Shown here one piece after another: positions 1 through 10,087 of a DNA stretch of 64,000 nt. This DNA comes from Mesorhizobium caraganae (lineage in GTDB: Bacteria; Pseudomonadota; Alphaproteobacteria; Rhizobiales; Rhizobiaceae). How positions within the stretch are numbered: position 1 is the first letter of the stretch; each line of letters starts with the position of its first letter. The notes under the pieces were generated by a model, which saw nothing but the letters and a program-made list of their open reading frames with translations, searched no databases and had not been told where the DNA came from. The DNA is taken from assembly GCF_016836705.1 (NCBI RefSeq), contig NZ_JAFCGY010000005.1, positions 1 to 64,000 of the forward strand, read 5' to 3'. Both the position numbers and the translations under genes were made by a program.

Positions 1-177
1 TAGCCCATCTAGGCCCGCGCTCAGATATCCGCGCGCAAAAGGCCGGACATATGAGCGCAAGCGATCCGATCAAACTATCTCACCAAGCCTTGCAAGCAGG
101 GGGCCGTCCACATATGAGCACCGGAAGCGCAGGTATCGGCCATTTGCAGGCCGGCCTCACCTGAATATCGGCACAGC
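1..177. other. intergenic left edge, no gene seen
   Basis: This lies downstream of the glutaryl-CoA dehydrogenase gene. I see no convincing reading frame, RNA gene or strong hairpin. The 9-mer CATATGAGC occurs twice (near 48 and near 111), but nothing else supports a function. Confidence 0.4.
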
Positions 178-1374
178 TTAAAAGAACGCCTGGATGCCCG
201 TCTGCGCCCGTCCCAGAATCAACGCGTGCACGTCGTGCGTGCCTTCATAGGTGTTGACCGTCTCCAGATTCTGCGCGTGGCGCATGACGTGGTAGCCGAT
301 CTGGATGCCGTTGCCGCCATGCATGTCGCGGGCCTGGCGGGCAATGTCGAGCGCCTTGCCGCAATTGTTGCGCTTGACGATCGAGATCATCTCCGGCGCC
401 ATCTTGCCCTCGTCCATCAGCCGCCCGACGCGCAGCGAGCCTTGCAGGCCCAAGGCGATCTCCGTCTGCATGTCGGCGAGTTTCTTCTGGAACAATTGCG
501 TGCCGGCCAGCGGCTTGCCGAACTGTTTGCGGTCGAGGCCATACTGCCGCGCCCGGTGCCAGCAATCCTCGGCCGCGCCCATGGCGCCCCAGGAAATGCC
601 GTAACGCGCCCGGTTGAGGCAGCCGAACGGGCCCCCGAGGCCCCTGGCGTTGGGCAGCAGCGCATCTTCGCCCACTTCCACGCCTTCCATCACCACCTCA
701 CCGGTGATCGACGCGCGCAGCGACAGCTTGCCGCCGATCTTCGGCGCCGAAAGCCCCTTCATACCCTTTTCCAGCACGAAGCCACGGATTTCGTCCTTGC
801 CGTTCTCGCCCTTGAGCTTCGCCCAGACGACGAACACGTCGGCGATCGGCGCGTTGGAGATCCACATTTTCGAACCGGATATCTTGTAGCCGTTCGCCGT
901 CTTCTCGGCCCGCGTCTTCATGCCGCCGGGATCGGAACCGGCATCCGGCTCGGTCAGGCCGAAGCAACCGATCCATTCGCCCGAGGCCAGTTTCGGCAGG
1001 TATTTCTTGCGCTGCGCCTCGGAGCCATAGGCATGGATCGGATACATCACCAGCGACGATTGTACCGACATCATCGAGCGATAACCGGAATCGACACGCT
1101 CGACCTCGCGCGCCACCAGCCCGTAGGTCACGTAATTGGCGCCGAGTCCGCCATATTCCTCGGGGATGGTGATGCCGAGCAGGCCAGCCCCGCCCATCTC
1201 GCGAAAAATGCCGGCGTCGGTCTTTTCCTCGAGATAGGCCTCCTCGATGCGCGGCGCGAGCTTGTCGGCCGCAAAGGCCGCAGCGCCGTCGCGCACCATG
1301 CGCTCATCCTCGGAAAGCTGGTTCTCGATCAGGAAAGGGTCTTCCCAGACGAACGCGTTCTTGTCGGCGGCCAT
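178..1374 (-). CDS. gcdH: glutaryl-CoA dehydrogenase
   Basis: The 398-residue protein is a cytosolic FAD-dependent acyl-CoA dehydrogenase. GcdH oxidises and decarboxylates glutaryl-CoA to crotonyl-CoA in lysine and tryptophan breakdown, passing electrons to ETF. Visible family marks are the block RSMMSVQSS around residue 99, whose Arg is the family's glutarate-binding position, and the catalytic-base block YEGTHD with Glu near residue 377. The length matches the usual 390-400 residues. I chose the ATG at 1374 because it is preceded by a GGGAGAGAG-type ribosome binding site and gives the usual N-terminus. A reading from 1458 would add an implausible leader. The gene is divergent from a LysR regulator, a common arrangement for gcdH. 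I infer that the regulator controls it. Confidence 0.93.
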   Translation of the reverse strand: MAADKNAFVWEDPFLIENQLSEDERMVRDGAAAFAADKLAPRIEEAYLEEKTDAGIFREMGGAGLLGITIPEEYGGLGANYVTYGLVAREVERVDSGYRSMMSVQSSLVMYPIHAYGSEAQRKKYLPKLASGEWIGCFGLTEPDAGSDPGGMKTRAEKTANGYKISGSKMWISNAPIADVFVVWAKLKGENGKDEIRGFVLEKGMKGLSAPKIGGKLSLRASITGEVVMEGVEVGEDALLPNARGLGGPFGCLNRARYGISWGAMGAAEDCWHRARQYGLDRKQFGKPLAGTQLFQKKLADMQTEIALGLQGSLRVGRLMDEGKMAPEMISIVKRNNCGKALDIARQARDMHGGNGIQIGYHVMRHAQNLETVNTYEGTHDVHALILGRAQTGIQAFF

Positions 1375-1484
1375 GGCTCTCGCTCTCTCCCAGCAAAAAA
1401 TATTGATTGCCGGGCTTATCCGCCTCCACTCCGAAAAAATCAAACGAAATTGCATCACGTATCAATGAGCTGTAGTAATGGATC
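1375..1484. promoter_or_regulatory. divergent gcdH/LysR control region
   Basis: This 110 bp spacer must hold both divergent promoters. An ATTG...CAAT dyad at 1449-1466 fits the T-N11-A style of LysR boxes, but the arms are only 4 bp, so the site is tentative. Confidence 0.35.
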
Positions 1485-2396
1485 ATGAATGTCCAGCGCC
1501 GCCTTTTGCCTAGCACCAGCGCCCTTGCCGCCTTCGAGGCAGTGGCCCGCCTTGGCTCCTTCACCGCTGCTGCCCAGGAACTTGACCTGACCCAGGGCGC
1601 CGTCAGCCGGCAGATAGCACTTCTGGAGGATCAGTTCGGCCGCAAGCTGTTCGAGCGCGACAGCCGCAATGTTCGGCTGTCAACGGCGGGTGAAATCTAC
1701 GCCGAGGCGGTGCGTTCGGCGCTCGGCCAGTTGCGCGACGCAGCGCTCGGATTGATGAGCAATCGGCATAGTGGCATGCTGAACCTAGCCATCTTGCCGA
1801 CCTTCGGCACACGCTGGCTGATGCCGCTGATCCCGGATTTCGTCGCAGAGAACCCCGACATCACCATCAATTTCGTCACGCGCATCGGCCGTTTCGATTT
1901 CGCCCGTGAGCGGCTCGACGCCGCCATCCACCACGGTCAGCCGGACTGGCCGCACGCCGACTCCACGCTTCTGATGCGCGAAACCGTGATGCCGGTGGTC
2001 TCGCCCGAATTTCTTGCCAGCCGCGACATCACTACTGCGGCCGACATCAGCCGGCTGCCGTTGCTGCACATGGCGACACGCCCTGGCGCCTGGAGCGAAT
2101 GGTTCGAAGAGCAAGGCCTCAGCGCGCCGACCGGCCCCGGCATGCAGTTCGAGCAATTCGGTACCGTCGCTCAGGCCTGCATGGCGGGGCTTGGCGTCGC
2201 GCTCCTGCCGCAGGTCCTGATTGCGGGCGAGTTGCAGCGCGGCCAGCTCGTGGCGACGCCCGGACAGCCGATGCAGAGCCGCAGCGCCTACTACCTCGTC
2301 GTCCCACACGACAAACGCGGCCACCCGCCGGTCGCCAGCTTTCGCGACTGGCTGCTGGGCCAGGTCGAGAAGGAGCCGGCTGTTCTGGCGTGGTAG
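1485..2396 (+). CDS. LysR-family regulator (GcvA-like)
   Basis: This 303-residue LysR-type transcriptional regulator has an N-terminal winged helix-turn-helix at about residues 9-66 (the FEAVARLGSFTAAAQEL and GAVSRQIALLE segments are typical). A type-2 periplasmic-binding-like effector domain follows from about residue 95. The sequence resembles the GcvA subgroup. It is divergent from gcdH, so an activator or repressor role in glutarate/lysine catabolism is likely by context only. Its stop codon directly abuts the stop of the convergent tex gene with no spacer. The effector cannot be told from sequence. Confidence 0.85.
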   Translation: MNVQRRLLPSTSALAAFEAVARLGSFTAAAQELDLTQGAVSRQIALLEDQFGRKLFERDSRNVRLSTAGEIYAEAVRSALGQLRDAALGLMSNRHSGMLNLAILPTFGTRWLMPLIPDFVAENPDITINFVTRIGRFDFARERLDAAIHHGQPDWPHADSTLLMRETVMPVVSPEFLASRDITTAADISRLPLLHMATRPGAWSEWFEEQGLSAPTGPGMQFEQFGTVAQACMAGLGVALLPQVLIAGELQRGQLVATPGQPMQSRSAYYLVVPHDKRGHPPVASFRDWLLGQVEKEPAVLAW

Positions 2397-4715
2397 TTAC
2401 TTCCGCTTCAAGGCATCGGCCAGCGCCGCGCCGAACGCACCTTGCGAAGGCCGTTCCGGCTGGCGTGGTGGCGCTGGCGCACGCGGCGCCGGCTTGCCGC
2501 CGCCATTGTCGCGCGGCCCTTTCGAGGCACCGCCCTCGCCGCCATCCTTGCGCATGGAAAGTGCGATGCGCTTGCGCTTGATGTCGACATCGACCACGCG
2601 CACCTTCACCACGTCGCCGGCCTTCACCACCTCATGCGCGTCCTTGATAAAACGGTCGGCCAGTTGCGAGACGTGCACCAGCCCGTCCTGGTGAACGCCG
2701 ATATCGACGAAGGCGCCGAAGGCGGCGACGTTGGTGACGGTGCCTTCGAGCAGCATGCCGGGTTTCAGATCCTTGATGTCGTCGACGCCGTCGGCAAAGG
2801 TCGCCGTCTTGAAGCCGGGGCGCGGGTCGCGGCCGGGCTTTTCCAGCTCGGCAATGATGTCGCGCACCGTCGGCAGACCGAAGCGCTCGTCGACGAAGAC
2901 GCGTGGGTCGAGCGCCTTCAGCGCTGCACTGTCGCCCATCAGCGAACGCACATCGCGGCCGCAGGCGGCGACGATCTTCTTGGCCACTCCGTAGGCTTCC
3001 GGATGCACGGACGAGGCATCGAGCGGCTCGCTGCCATTGGCAATGCGCAGGAAGCCGGCGGATTGTTCGAACGCGCGCGGTCCGAGCCGCGCCACCTTCA
3101 GCAAATCCTTGCGGCTGGCGAACGGCCCGGTTGCATCGCGATGCGCGACGATGGCATCGGCGAGCGACGCTCCAAGGCCTGATACGCGCGCCAAAAGCGG
3201 CGCCGAGGCGGTGTTGAGATCGACGCCGACGGCGTTGACCGCGTCCTCGACCACCGCTTCCAGCGACCGGCCGAGCCGGTACTGGTCGACATCGTGCTGG
3301 TATTGCCCGACGCCGATCGACTTCGGCTCGATCTTGACCAGTTCGGCCAGGGGATCCTGCAAGCGCCGCGCGATCGACACGGCCCCTCTCAATGACACAT
3401 CGAGCCCAGGAAATTCCGCAGCGGCAGTGGCCGAAGCCGAATAGACCGAAGCGCCGGCCTCGCTGACGATGACCTTGAGCGGCTTCGGGCCTGCACCGGC
3501 CGGCATATCGGACAGCATGTCGGCAACCAGTTTTTCCGTCTCGCGGCTGCCGGTGCCGTTGCCGATCGAGATCAACTCGACCTTGTGCTGGCGGATGAGC
3601 GCGGCGAGTTCGAGTTGTGTGCCCCGCACGTCGTTCCTTGGCGGGAATGGATAGACCGTCGTTGTCGCCACCAGCTTGCCGGTGCCGTCGACCACCGCGA
3701 CCTTGACGCCGGTGCGGATGCCGGGATCGAGCCCCATGGTCGGCCGCGAGCCGGCAGGCGCCGCCAGCAGCAAATCCTTCAGGTTGCGGGCAAAGACGTG
3801 GATCGCCTCTTCCTCCGCCCGTTCGCGCAGGTCGCGCATCAGGTCGAGGGTCAGGTGCAGCGACAGTTTTATGCGCCAGGTCCAGCCAGCGACCTCCATC
3901 AGCCAGCGGTCACCCGGCAGACTGGAGCCGATGGCGTAGGCATTGGCGATCATCCGCTCGACCGGCTTCACCGGCGAGGCATCGTCGGCGTCGACCTCGA
4001 TGTCGAGCGATAGCACCTCTTCGTTGCGGCCGCGCAGCATCGCCAGAGTTCGATGGCTCGGCACATTGGCCCAACGTTCGACATGGTCGAAATAGTCGGA
4101 GAATTTGGCGCCTGCTTCCTGCTTACCGTCGACGACACGGGCACGCATGAAGGCGCGCTCCTTCATGTAGCTGCGCAATTTGCCGACCAGATCGGCATTT
4201 TCGGCGAATTGCTCCGACAGTATGTCACGCGCACCTTCGAGTGCAGCCTTGGCGTCGGCTACCTCCTCTGTCACATAGGCCAGCGCCGCCTCGGCAGGCA
4301 CAAGTGACCGGTTGGCCAGGATAGCTTCGGCCAACGGCCCCAACCCACGCTCACGGGCGATCTCGGCCTTGGTGCGGCGCTTGGGCTTGTAGGGCAGATA
4401 GATATCTTCCAGCTCCGCCTTGGTGGTGGCGGCGACGATCTTGCCCTCAAGCTCCTCGGTCAGCTTGCCCTGCTCGCGGATGGAACCGAGGATCGTGTCG
4501 CGCCGTGCATCGAGCTCGCGCAGATAGGCCAGCCGCTCGGCAAGGTCGCGCAATTGCGTGTCGTCGAGGCCGCCGGTGACTTCCTTGCGGTAGCGCGCCA
4601 CGAACGGCACCGTCGCCCCCTCGTCAAGCAGCCCGATGGCTGCCGCCGCCTGTTCCGGCCGCGCGCCGATCTCGGCCGCGATGATTGCTGCGATGCGCTT
4701 GCTGTCCGATGCCAT
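2397..4715 (-). CDS. tex: Tex family RNA-binding transcription accessory protein
   Basis: The 772-residue cytosolic protein has Tex architecture: a helical N-terminal Tex domain with the [20 protein letters not shown] segment near residue 125, a YqgF/RuvC-like fold with [17 protein letters not shown], tandem helix-hairpin-helix motifs, and a C-terminal S1 RNA-binding domain at about residues 650-722. A roughly 50-residue disordered tail rich in Gly, Pro and Arg follows. Tex proteins bind nucleic acid and affect transcription and RNA turnover; the exact role is unsettled. Length is typical for the family. The gene seems to be a single transcription unit, convergent with the LysR gene. Confidence 0.93.
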   Translation of the reverse strand: MASDSKRIAAIIAAEIGARPEQAAAAIGLLDEGATVPFVARYRKEVTGGLDDTQLRDLAERLAYLRELDARRDTILGSIREQGKLTEELEGKIVAATTKAELEDIYLPYKPKRRTKAEIARERGLGPLAEAILANRSLVPAEAALAYVTEEVADAKAALEGARDILSEQFAENADLVGKLRSYMKERAFMRARVVDGKQEAGAKFSDYFDHVERWANVPSHRTLAMLRGRNEEVLSLDIEVDADDASPVKPVERMIANAYAIGSSLPGDRWLMEVAGWTWRIKLSLHLTLDLMRDLRERAEEEAIHVFARNLKDLLLAAPAGSRPTMGLDPGIRTGVKVAVVDGTGKLVATTTVYPFPPRNDVRGTQLELAALIRQHKVELISIGNGTGSRETEKLVADMLSDMPAGAGPKPLKVIVSEAGASVYSASATAAAEFPGLDVSLRGAVSIARRLQDPLAELVKIEPKSIGVGQYQHDVDQYRLGRSLEAVVEDAVNAVGVDLNTASAPLLARVSGLGASLADAIVAHRDATGPFASRKDLLKVARLGPRAFEQSAGFLRIANGSEPLDASSVHPEAYGVAKKIVAACGRDVRSLMGDSAALKALDPRVFVDERFGLPTVRDIIAELEKPGRDPRPGFKTATFADGVDDIKDLKPGMLLEGTVTNVAAFGAFVDIGVHQDGLVHVSQLADRFIKDAHEVVKAGDVVKVRVVDVDIKRKRIALSMRKDGGEGGASKGPRDNGGGKPAPRAPAPPRQPERPSQGAFGAALADALKRK

Positions 4716-4838
4716 GCTGGTCCCTGTCGCAAAGAGCGGCGACCATAGGCGCAGACATCAGCGCCGCCAACTGCCGCGATCTCACCAGCGCGCGAGGTCC
4801 ACAGGAAAGCGCACCGCAGTTCGGATGTCCGGGATCGG

Positions 4839-6020
4839 TTAAACCCGCCCGCTCAGCGCCTCGAAGAATGCAACGATCTTGCGTTCGAGCGCATGGTCCT
4901 CCGGCACCGGCTGCGACCCCATCTTTGCAATCACCACTTCCGTCTTCGGATTGACGTAGAGCCATTGGCCATGGATACCGATGCCACAGAAGGCGCCGTT
5001 TTCGTGTCCCGTCTGGTACCATTTGTTGCGATAGCGGCCCTTCGGGAACAGATGCACCATGGTGCCGCGCTGCCAGGCTTCCGCACTGCCGCCGGTAACG
5101 ACCGTATCGCGCACCCAGGCCTCCGGCACGATGCGGCGGCCATTGGCCGTTCCGCCCTGCCGCATCATCTCACCGATGCGCGCGAGATCGCGCGGCGTCA
5201 CCGAAATGCCGCCGGCGGTGCGTGCCGTGCCTTCCATGTCGACGCCGATCGAGGCCTCGCCGACGGCGCCGAGCGGCAGCCACAATTTCTCGCGCATCAG
5301 GTCCGGGAAGCGCTGTCCCGAAGCGCGCTCCAGCAGGATGCCGAGCAGATCGGAATTGGGCGAGCGGTAGCGGAAGGTCTCGCCATGCGGCTCAGCAAGC
5401 CGCTTCAGCGTCAGGATGAATTCGCGCAGGCTTTCCGTGCCGCCGCCCGGGTTCCACAGCGTCGCGCGGCGGTAGCGGGCAAAGGCGCTTTCGGGATCGA
5501 GATAGGCCTCCTCGAAATCGAGGCTGACGCTCATGTCGAGTACGTGCCGGCAGCTTGCATCGGCATAGGCCGAACCGGCGGCCTCCGGAATGTACTGCGT
5601 CACAGGCGCTTCCGGATCGAACACGCCCTCGGCTTCCAGTATGCCGGCGATGATGGCGGTGACCGACTTGCTGATCGAGAAGATGATGTGGCGAGCGCCG
5701 AACTCCATCTGCGGCGCGAACCAATCGCCGATGATCTTGCCGCCCTTCATCACCGTGAGCGCATCGCTGCTCGAGCGCGCCAGGAATTCAGCCACCGTCT
5801 CCGCCGCGCCGGCGACGGAGACCTTTTCGCCAAGCAGGCCGCTCACGTCCCGCACCGGCGCCTCGACGCTTCCAGGCGTCGCCGCCACGGGAGCGGTCGG
5901 CACCAGTTCGCCGAGATTCTGGAACGACCAGCGGTTGAAAGGATTTCCCCGCCAGTTGGAAAGCAGCACCTCGTTGCGGGCAAAGCCGTAGCGGGTCTCG
6001 AACGCGGTCTTGCCGGTCAT
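4839..6020 (-). CDS. serine hydrolase, NylB / class C beta-lactamase-like
   Basis: The 393-residue protein is of the penicillin-recognising serine hydrolase fold. The nucleophile motif SxxK is SISK at residues 115-118. A second motif, YRSPNSD, resembles the region of the 6-aminohexanoate-dimer hydrolase NylB and family VIII esterases rather than the YxN of true AmpC. I see no signal peptide, so it is probably cytosolic. The substrate is unknown; an amide or ester hydrolase is more likely than a beta-lactamase. It lies 33 bp downstream of a paralogous hydrolase gene on the same strand, so the two are probably cotranscribed. The pair sits next to a polyamine-type transporter. Confidence 0.82.
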   Translation of the reverse strand: MTGKTAFETRYGFARNEVLLSNWRGNPFNRWSFQNLGELVPTAPVAATPGSVEAPVRDVSGLLGEKVSVAGAAETVAEFLARSSSDALTVMKGGKIIGDWFAPQMEFGARHIIFSISKSVTAIIAGILEAEGVFDPEAPVTQYIPEAAGSAYADASCRHVLDMSVSLDFEEAYLDPESAFARYRRATLWNPGGGTESLREFILTLKRLAEPHGETFRYRSPNSDLLGILLERASGQRFPDLMREKLWLPLGAVGEASIGVDMEGTARTAGGISVTPRDLARIGEMMRQGGTANGRRIVPEAWVRDTVVTGGSAEAWQRGTMVHLFPKGRYRNKWYQTGHENGAFCGIGIHGQWLYVNPKTEVVIAKMGSQPVPEDHALERKIVAFFEALSGRV

Positions 6021-6053
6021 GAACGTTTCCTCAAAGGGATGGTTTGTGTGGTT

Positions 6054-7259
6054 TCAGCCAAGCGCCTTGGCTATGGCGTGCAAGGCCTTCAGCGTCGCCA
6101 CCGAATAGGCGACATTGCTGAAATCCGGATAGGTCGAGAGCTTGACCACGACCATGTTGGTGTCCCAGTCGATATGGATCATCTGCCCGAACACGCCCCG
6201 GCACATCAGCGCGCGCGAGCGCGGATTCTCGATCCAGAACTGGTTGCGGTAGCTGCCCTCCGGCAGGCTCGGATTGAAGTCCGGCCCGTGCCTGCCGTTG
6301 CGCGTCGCCTCGATCCAGTCGGCCGGCACGATGCCGCGGCCATTGTCGAGGATCAGCTGGCCGAAGCGGGCGTAGTCGCGCAGCGTCGCGTTGAAACCGC
6401 CATCGGCCAGCGCATAGCCGGCGCTGTCGACGGTGAAGCAGGCGCTCTCGTCGGCGCCAAGCTTTTGCCAGAGTTCCTCCGAGACCAGCTGCGCCAGCCG
6501 CTTGCCGGTCACCCGTTCCATGATGAAGGCCAGCACATCGGTTTCGATCGAGCGGTACTCGAACGCGGCGCCGTGCGGCCGCACCTTGTCCTTCAGCCGC
6601 AGGATCAGTTCGAACAGATGCGACGGCCATTGGAAGTTCGGATCGCTGTCCGGCGGCACCGGCTTCCAGCCGGTGGCGACATCGACCTGGCCGATGTCGG
6701 AATAACGGTCGGTATATTCCTCGGAAAAGCGCACGCCTGTGGTCATATCCAGCACGTGCTGCACACTGGCGCCGGCCCAGCCGGTCTCGCCGAGTTCCGG
6801 CAGATAGGCGGTCACCGGTTTGGCAGGATCGATCAGGCCGCGCCCGACCAGTATGCCGAATACCGTACCGGTCACCGACTTGGCCATCGACTGCGACAGG
6901 TGCAGCGTGCGCTCGTCCATGCCGTTGAAATAGCGCTCATAGGCAATCTTGCCGTTCTTCAGCACCAGGAAGCCGTCCGCATAGGTTTCGTCGAGCAGGC
7001 CGGCAAGCGTTGTCGGGCGACCCTCGCTGTCCTCCACCGGCAGCGCGTCGAGGTCGGTCTCGGCGCGTTCGAGACGATGGCGATGGCCATTGCCGCGCCA
7101 GACCTCGATGGTCGGCAGGAATTCGCGAATGTGCTGGAAGGCCCAACGGTTCCAGGGCGGCCGATCCCAATCGAGCTTCGGCAGCACCATTTGCGGCGGC
7201 GAGCCCTGCATGATCGCTGGGCGCGGATCGCTGTTGCGATAGGAGTCCATGAAAGTCAT
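6054..7259 (-). CDS. serine hydrolase, NylB-like (second copy)
   Basis: This is a paralogue of the downstream hydrolase, 401 residues from the ATG at 7259. The next ATG, at 7250, is equally possible. SxxK is SMAK at residues 124-127, and the NylB-like segment EYRSIETDVL follows. Both proteins share the N-terminal pattern N-R-W-x-F-Q. No signal peptide is evident. A reading from 7427 would run through the terminator and into the binding-protein gene, so I reject it. The start lies only about 13 bp past the terminator at 7273-7298, so expression may depend on read-through from the transporter operon or on a promoter inside its last gene. Confidence 0.8.
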   Translation of the reverse strand: MTFMDSYRNSDPRPAIMQGSPPQMVLPKLDWDRPPWNRWAFQHIREFLPTIEVWRGNGHRHRLERAETDLDALPVEDSEGRPTTLAGLLDETYADGFLVLKNGKIAYERYFNGMDERTLHLSQSMAKSVTGTVFGILVGRGLIDPAKPVTAYLPELGETGWAGASVQHVLDMTTGVRFSEEYTDRYSDIGQVDVATGWKPVPPDSDPNFQWPSHLFELILRLKDKVRPHGAAFEYRSIETDVLAFIMERVTGKRLAQLVSEELWQKLGADESACFTVDSAGYALADGGFNATLRDYARFGQLILDNGRGIVPADWIEATRNGRHGPDFNPSLPEGSYRNQFWIENPRSRALMCRGVFGQMIHIDWDTNMVVVKLSTYPDFSNVAYSVATLKALHAIAKALG

Positions 7260-7272
7260 TCCGGAAAAGAAA

Positions 7273-7298
7273 GACCCGGCGGGAAGAACCGCCGGGTC
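7273..7298 (-). terminator. rho-independent terminator of the transporter operon
   Basis: A perfect 10 bp inverted repeat (GACCCGGCGG, loop of 6, CCGCCGGGTC) is followed on the minus strand by TTTCTTTTCC. It starts 14 bp beyond the stop codon of the binding-protein gene. Confidence 0.9.
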
Positions 7299-7311
7299 TC
7301 TCAAGAAGCGG

Positions 7312-8346
7312 TTACTTCTGCAGTTCGGTCCAGATCTTGGTGTAGATGTCCTGGGTCTCAGGCGCGCACATCTTCTGGAATTCGCCCTTTGCCTTCGCAG
7401 CCTCCGGAATGACAACCTCCGGCGCATCCTTCATATCGGCCGGCATGTACTTGTCCGAGCCGGTGATGGCGTTGGCATAACGATGGAAGGCCGAGAGGCC
7501 CGCCGCGTTTTCCGGATCCATGATGAAGTTCTGGAACAGCTTGGCGTTCTCGACATTCTTGGCTTCCTTCAGAACGACGACATTATCGCTCCACAGGCCG
7601 TAGCCTTCCTTCGGATAGTTGTAGTGGATGGCCGGATTGGCCAGCCGCTGGCGCAGCGCCGAACCGTTCCAGTCGCTGGTTGCCTTGAAGTCGCCGGCGC
7701 CCATCTTTTCGATGGTGTTGTACTCCATCGCGATCCAGTTCGGCTTGGCCGCGACAAGCGTATCGCGCACCTTCTTCAGCACCGTCTTGTCATCGGTGCA
7801 CTGCTGGCCGCCGACATATTTGATCGCCGCGAAGATAACGTCATTCATCTCGGGAACGACATTGGTCTTGCCCTTCAACTCGTCCGGCGTGTCGAAGATG
7901 ATGCCCCACGAGTCGGCCGGCCCCTTGTAGGCATCAGTGTTGACGACGACGCCGATCGTGCCCCAGGCCCACGGCACCGAATATTTGCGGCCCGGATCGA
8001 ATTCGGGATTGGCCCATTCCGGCGCGACGTTCTTGAAGTTCTCCATCTTGCCCGGATCGGTCTCCTGCACGAGTCCTTCCTTGATCCAGATCGGCACGTA
8101 GGTCTGCGACGGCACGGCAATGTCGAACCCGGTGCCGCCCTGGCGCACTTTGGCGAGCGCCGTGTCGTTGGAATCGTAGTCGGTGATGGTGACCTTGACG
8201 TTGTATTTGGCTTCGAACTTCTTGATCACGTCGGGGCTGGTGTAGTTGCCCCAATTGTAGATGTTCAGCTCGCCATCGGCGCGGGCCAGGCCCGTCGTTG
8301 CGAGCAGCGCCAACCCCATGGCGGCTGTCATTGTCTTCCAGTTCAT
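7312..8346 (-). CDS. polyamine-type ABC transporter substrate-binding protein
   Basis: The 344-residue periplasmic binding protein is of the PotD/PotF family. A signal peptide spans about residues 1-23, with cleavage after ARA, and the mature protein opens with the family-typical ELNIYNWGNY. It would deliver spermidine, putrescine or a related cation to the two permeases encoded just upstream. The ATG at 8346 is chosen because it gives a compact signal peptide; an in-frame ATG at 8361 adds five residues. This is the last gene of the operon ATPase-permease-permease-binding protein and is followed by a strong terminator. The exact ligand is not determinable here. Confidence 0.88.
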   Translation of the reverse strand: MNWKTMTAAMGLALLATTGLARADGELNIYNWGNYTSPDVIKKFEAKYNVKVTITDYDSNDTALAKVRQGGTGFDIAVPSQTYVPIWIKEGLVQETDPGKMENFKNVAPEWANPEFDPGRKYSVPWAWGTIGVVVNTDAYKGPADSWGIIFDTPDELKGKTNVVPEMNDVIFAAIKYVGGQQCTDDKTVLKKVRDTLVAAKPNWIAMEYNTIEKMGAGDFKATSDWNGSALRQRLANPAIHYNYPKEGYGLWSDNVVVLKEAKNVENAKLFQNFIMDPENAAGLSAFHRYANAITGSDKYMPADMKDAPEVVIPEAAKAKGEFQKMCAPETQDIYTKIWTELQK

Positions 8347-8371
8347 GGTTTTAACTCCCATTATTGTCGGT

Positions 8372-9172
8372 TCAGTCTCGTTTCCTGCTGACGAAGAAAA
8401 ACAACGTGACGATCGCGACCGAAAGCAGCAGGAAGGCGGTCGATATCGCGTTGATCTCAGGCGTGATGCCGCGGCGGATCTGGCCGAGCATGTAGGTCGG
8501 CAGCGTATCCTGGCCGCCCGATTTGACGAACTCGGTGATGACGACGTCATCGAGCGAGATGACGAACGCCAGCATCAATCCGGCCAAGATGCCGGGCCAC
8601 AGAAGCGGCAGCGTGATGCGGCGGAAGGTCTTCCACGGCGTCGCATAGAGATCGGCCGCGGCGCGCTCCAGCGTCAGGTCCATGTTCTCCAGCCGCGCCC
8701 GGATCGGCAGGTAGGCGAACGGAATGCAGAACGCCGTGTGCGCGGCGATCAAATAGCCAAGGCCGGAATAGCCGGTGAAGATTTTTATGCGCGAGAAGAA
8801 GATCAGCAGCGCCACGCCGGTGACGATCTCGGGCACCATCAGCGGCTGGTTGATCGCCGCATATTTGAAGGTGAGGCCTGGATAGGGCGCCGTGCGCGTG
8901 GTGGCGAGCGCGGCCATGGTGGCAAAGATCGTCGACAGCACCGCCGCGACGGCGCCGATCTGGAACGAGCGCAGCGTCGCGTCGATGACTTGCACGTTCT
9001 GCCACGCCGACTGGAACCAGCGCATCGAAAAGCCGCCCCATTCGGATGTCGAGTTCGCGGCATTGAAGGCGTAGGCGACCAGCACGATGATCGGCAGATA
9101 GAGCACGACGAAACAGGTCGCGGCGATCGCCGTGAAGCCGGGCTGGTGCTTGATCGAAAAGTTGCTAGCCAT
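8372..9172 (-). CDS. polyamine-type ABC transporter permease (PotC/PotI-like)
   Basis: The 266-residue inner-membrane permease has about six hydrophobic segments. The EAA loop (ERAAADLYATPWKTFRRITLPLL) contacts the ATPase. The start at 9172 overlaps the end of the upstream permease gene by 8 bp, which suggests translational coupling. This is the second permease of the heterodimer in polyamine importers. Length agrees with PotC/PotI, usually 255-285 residues. The first 13 codons of a longer reading frame lie inside the previous gene and are rejected as a start. Confidence 0.88.
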   Translation of the reverse strand: MASNFSIKHQPGFTAIAATCFVVLYLPIIVLVAYAFNAANSTSEWGGFSMRWFQSAWQNVQVIDATLRSFQIGAVAAVLSTIFATMAALATTRTAPYPGLTFKYAAINQPLMVPEIVTGVALLIFFSRIKIFTGYSGLGYLIAAHTAFCIPFAYLPIRARLENMDLTLERAAADLYATPWKTFRRITLPLLWPGILAGLMLAFVISLDDVVITEFVKSGGQDTLPTYMLGQIRRGITPEINAISTAFLLLSVAIVTLFFFVSRKRD

Positions 9173-10085
9173 GCCGCACCCCCGACTTGCCGGCGTTGCG
9201 CACATAGGCAAGCAGCGCCACCATGACGATGATCATCACCGTGATCGACAGCGCCGAGCCGAGCGGCCAGTTGCGGCCCTGCCCGAACTGCAATTCGATC
9301 AGGTTGGACAGCATCATATTCTTGCCGCCGCCAAGCACGCTGGGCGTCACATAGGCGCCGAGGGCCGGGATGAAGACCAGGATGGAGCCGGCGATGACGC
9401 CTGGCTTGACCAGCGGAAAGATGATCTTGCGCAGCACCTTGAAGCGTGTCGCGTAGAGATCGTAGCCCGCCTCGACCAGCCGGAAATCGAGCTTCTCCAT
9501 GCTGGCATAGATCGGCAGCACCATCAGCGGCAGGTAGACATAGGCCATGCCGATCAGGATCGCGGTGTCAGTGTAGAGGATCTGCACCGGCGCCGAGACG
9601 ATGCCGAGCTTGATGAGGATGGTGTTGATGATGCCTTCGTTGCGGATGATCTGCAGCACGGCAAAGGTGCGGATCAGAAGGTTGGTCCAGAACGGAATGG
9701 TGATCAGGAACAGCCAGAGATCCCTGGTCTTCTCGCTGCGCGTCGCCATGAAATAGGCGGTGGGAAACCCGAGCGCCAAAGTGGCGATGGTCGTCACCAC
9801 CGCGAGCTTGATCGAGCGCCAGAAAATGGTGACATGCGCCGCCGCAAGCGAAAGCGTATCGTCGAAAATGTCGCGTTCCATGAACACCGACAGCCAGGCA
9901 TCGGGCGAAAACTGCCACTTCACGTCGCCATAGGGGCCGGGCGTCAGGAACGAGTAGATCAGCACGATCAGCAACGGGCCGGTCGCGGCGAGGAAAATCA
10001 CCAGCAATGCCGGCGCTGACAGCAGCCAGCGGTCGCGCACGTCACGCCGCTCCGCTGCCTTGGCGACTTCTTCCGCGGTCGCCAT
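9165..10085 (-). CDS. polyamine-type ABC transporter permease (PotB/PotH-like)
   Basis: The 306-residue inner-membrane permease has a charged N-terminus and then hydrophobic segments, the first being LLSAPALLVIFLAATGPLLI. The EAA-type loop is VEAGYDLYATRFKVLRKIIF. It pairs with the downstream permease to form the membrane channel. It starts 2 bp after the stop of the ATPase gene, so the two are tightly coupled. Length is typical of PotB/PotH. Confidence 0.88.
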   Translation of the reverse strand: MATAEEVAKAAERRDVRDRWLLSAPALLVIFLAATGPLLIVLIYSFLTPGPYGDVKWQFSPDAWLSVFMERDIFDDTLSLAAAHVTIFWRSIKLAVVTTIATLALGFPTAYFMATRSEKTRDLWLFLITIPFWTNLLIRTFAVLQIIRNEGIINTILIKLGIVSAPVQILYTDTAILIGMAYVYLPLMVLPIYASMEKLDFRLVEAGYDLYATRFKVLRKIIFPLVKPGVIAGSILVFIPALGAYVTPSVLGGGKNMMLSNLIELQFGQGRNWPLGSALSITVMIIVMVALLAYVRNAGKSGVRHG

Positions 10086-10087
10086 GA

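Noticed and set aside
4839..7259. True class C beta-lactamases
   Set aside because: Both lack a signal peptide and a clear YxN, and their motifs fit NylB or esterase relatives better.
4893..7412. An 839-codon open frame on the plus strand opposite the two serine hydrolases
   Set aside because: It is a high-GC shadow of two well-supported genes on the minus strand and has no recognisable domain or start signal.
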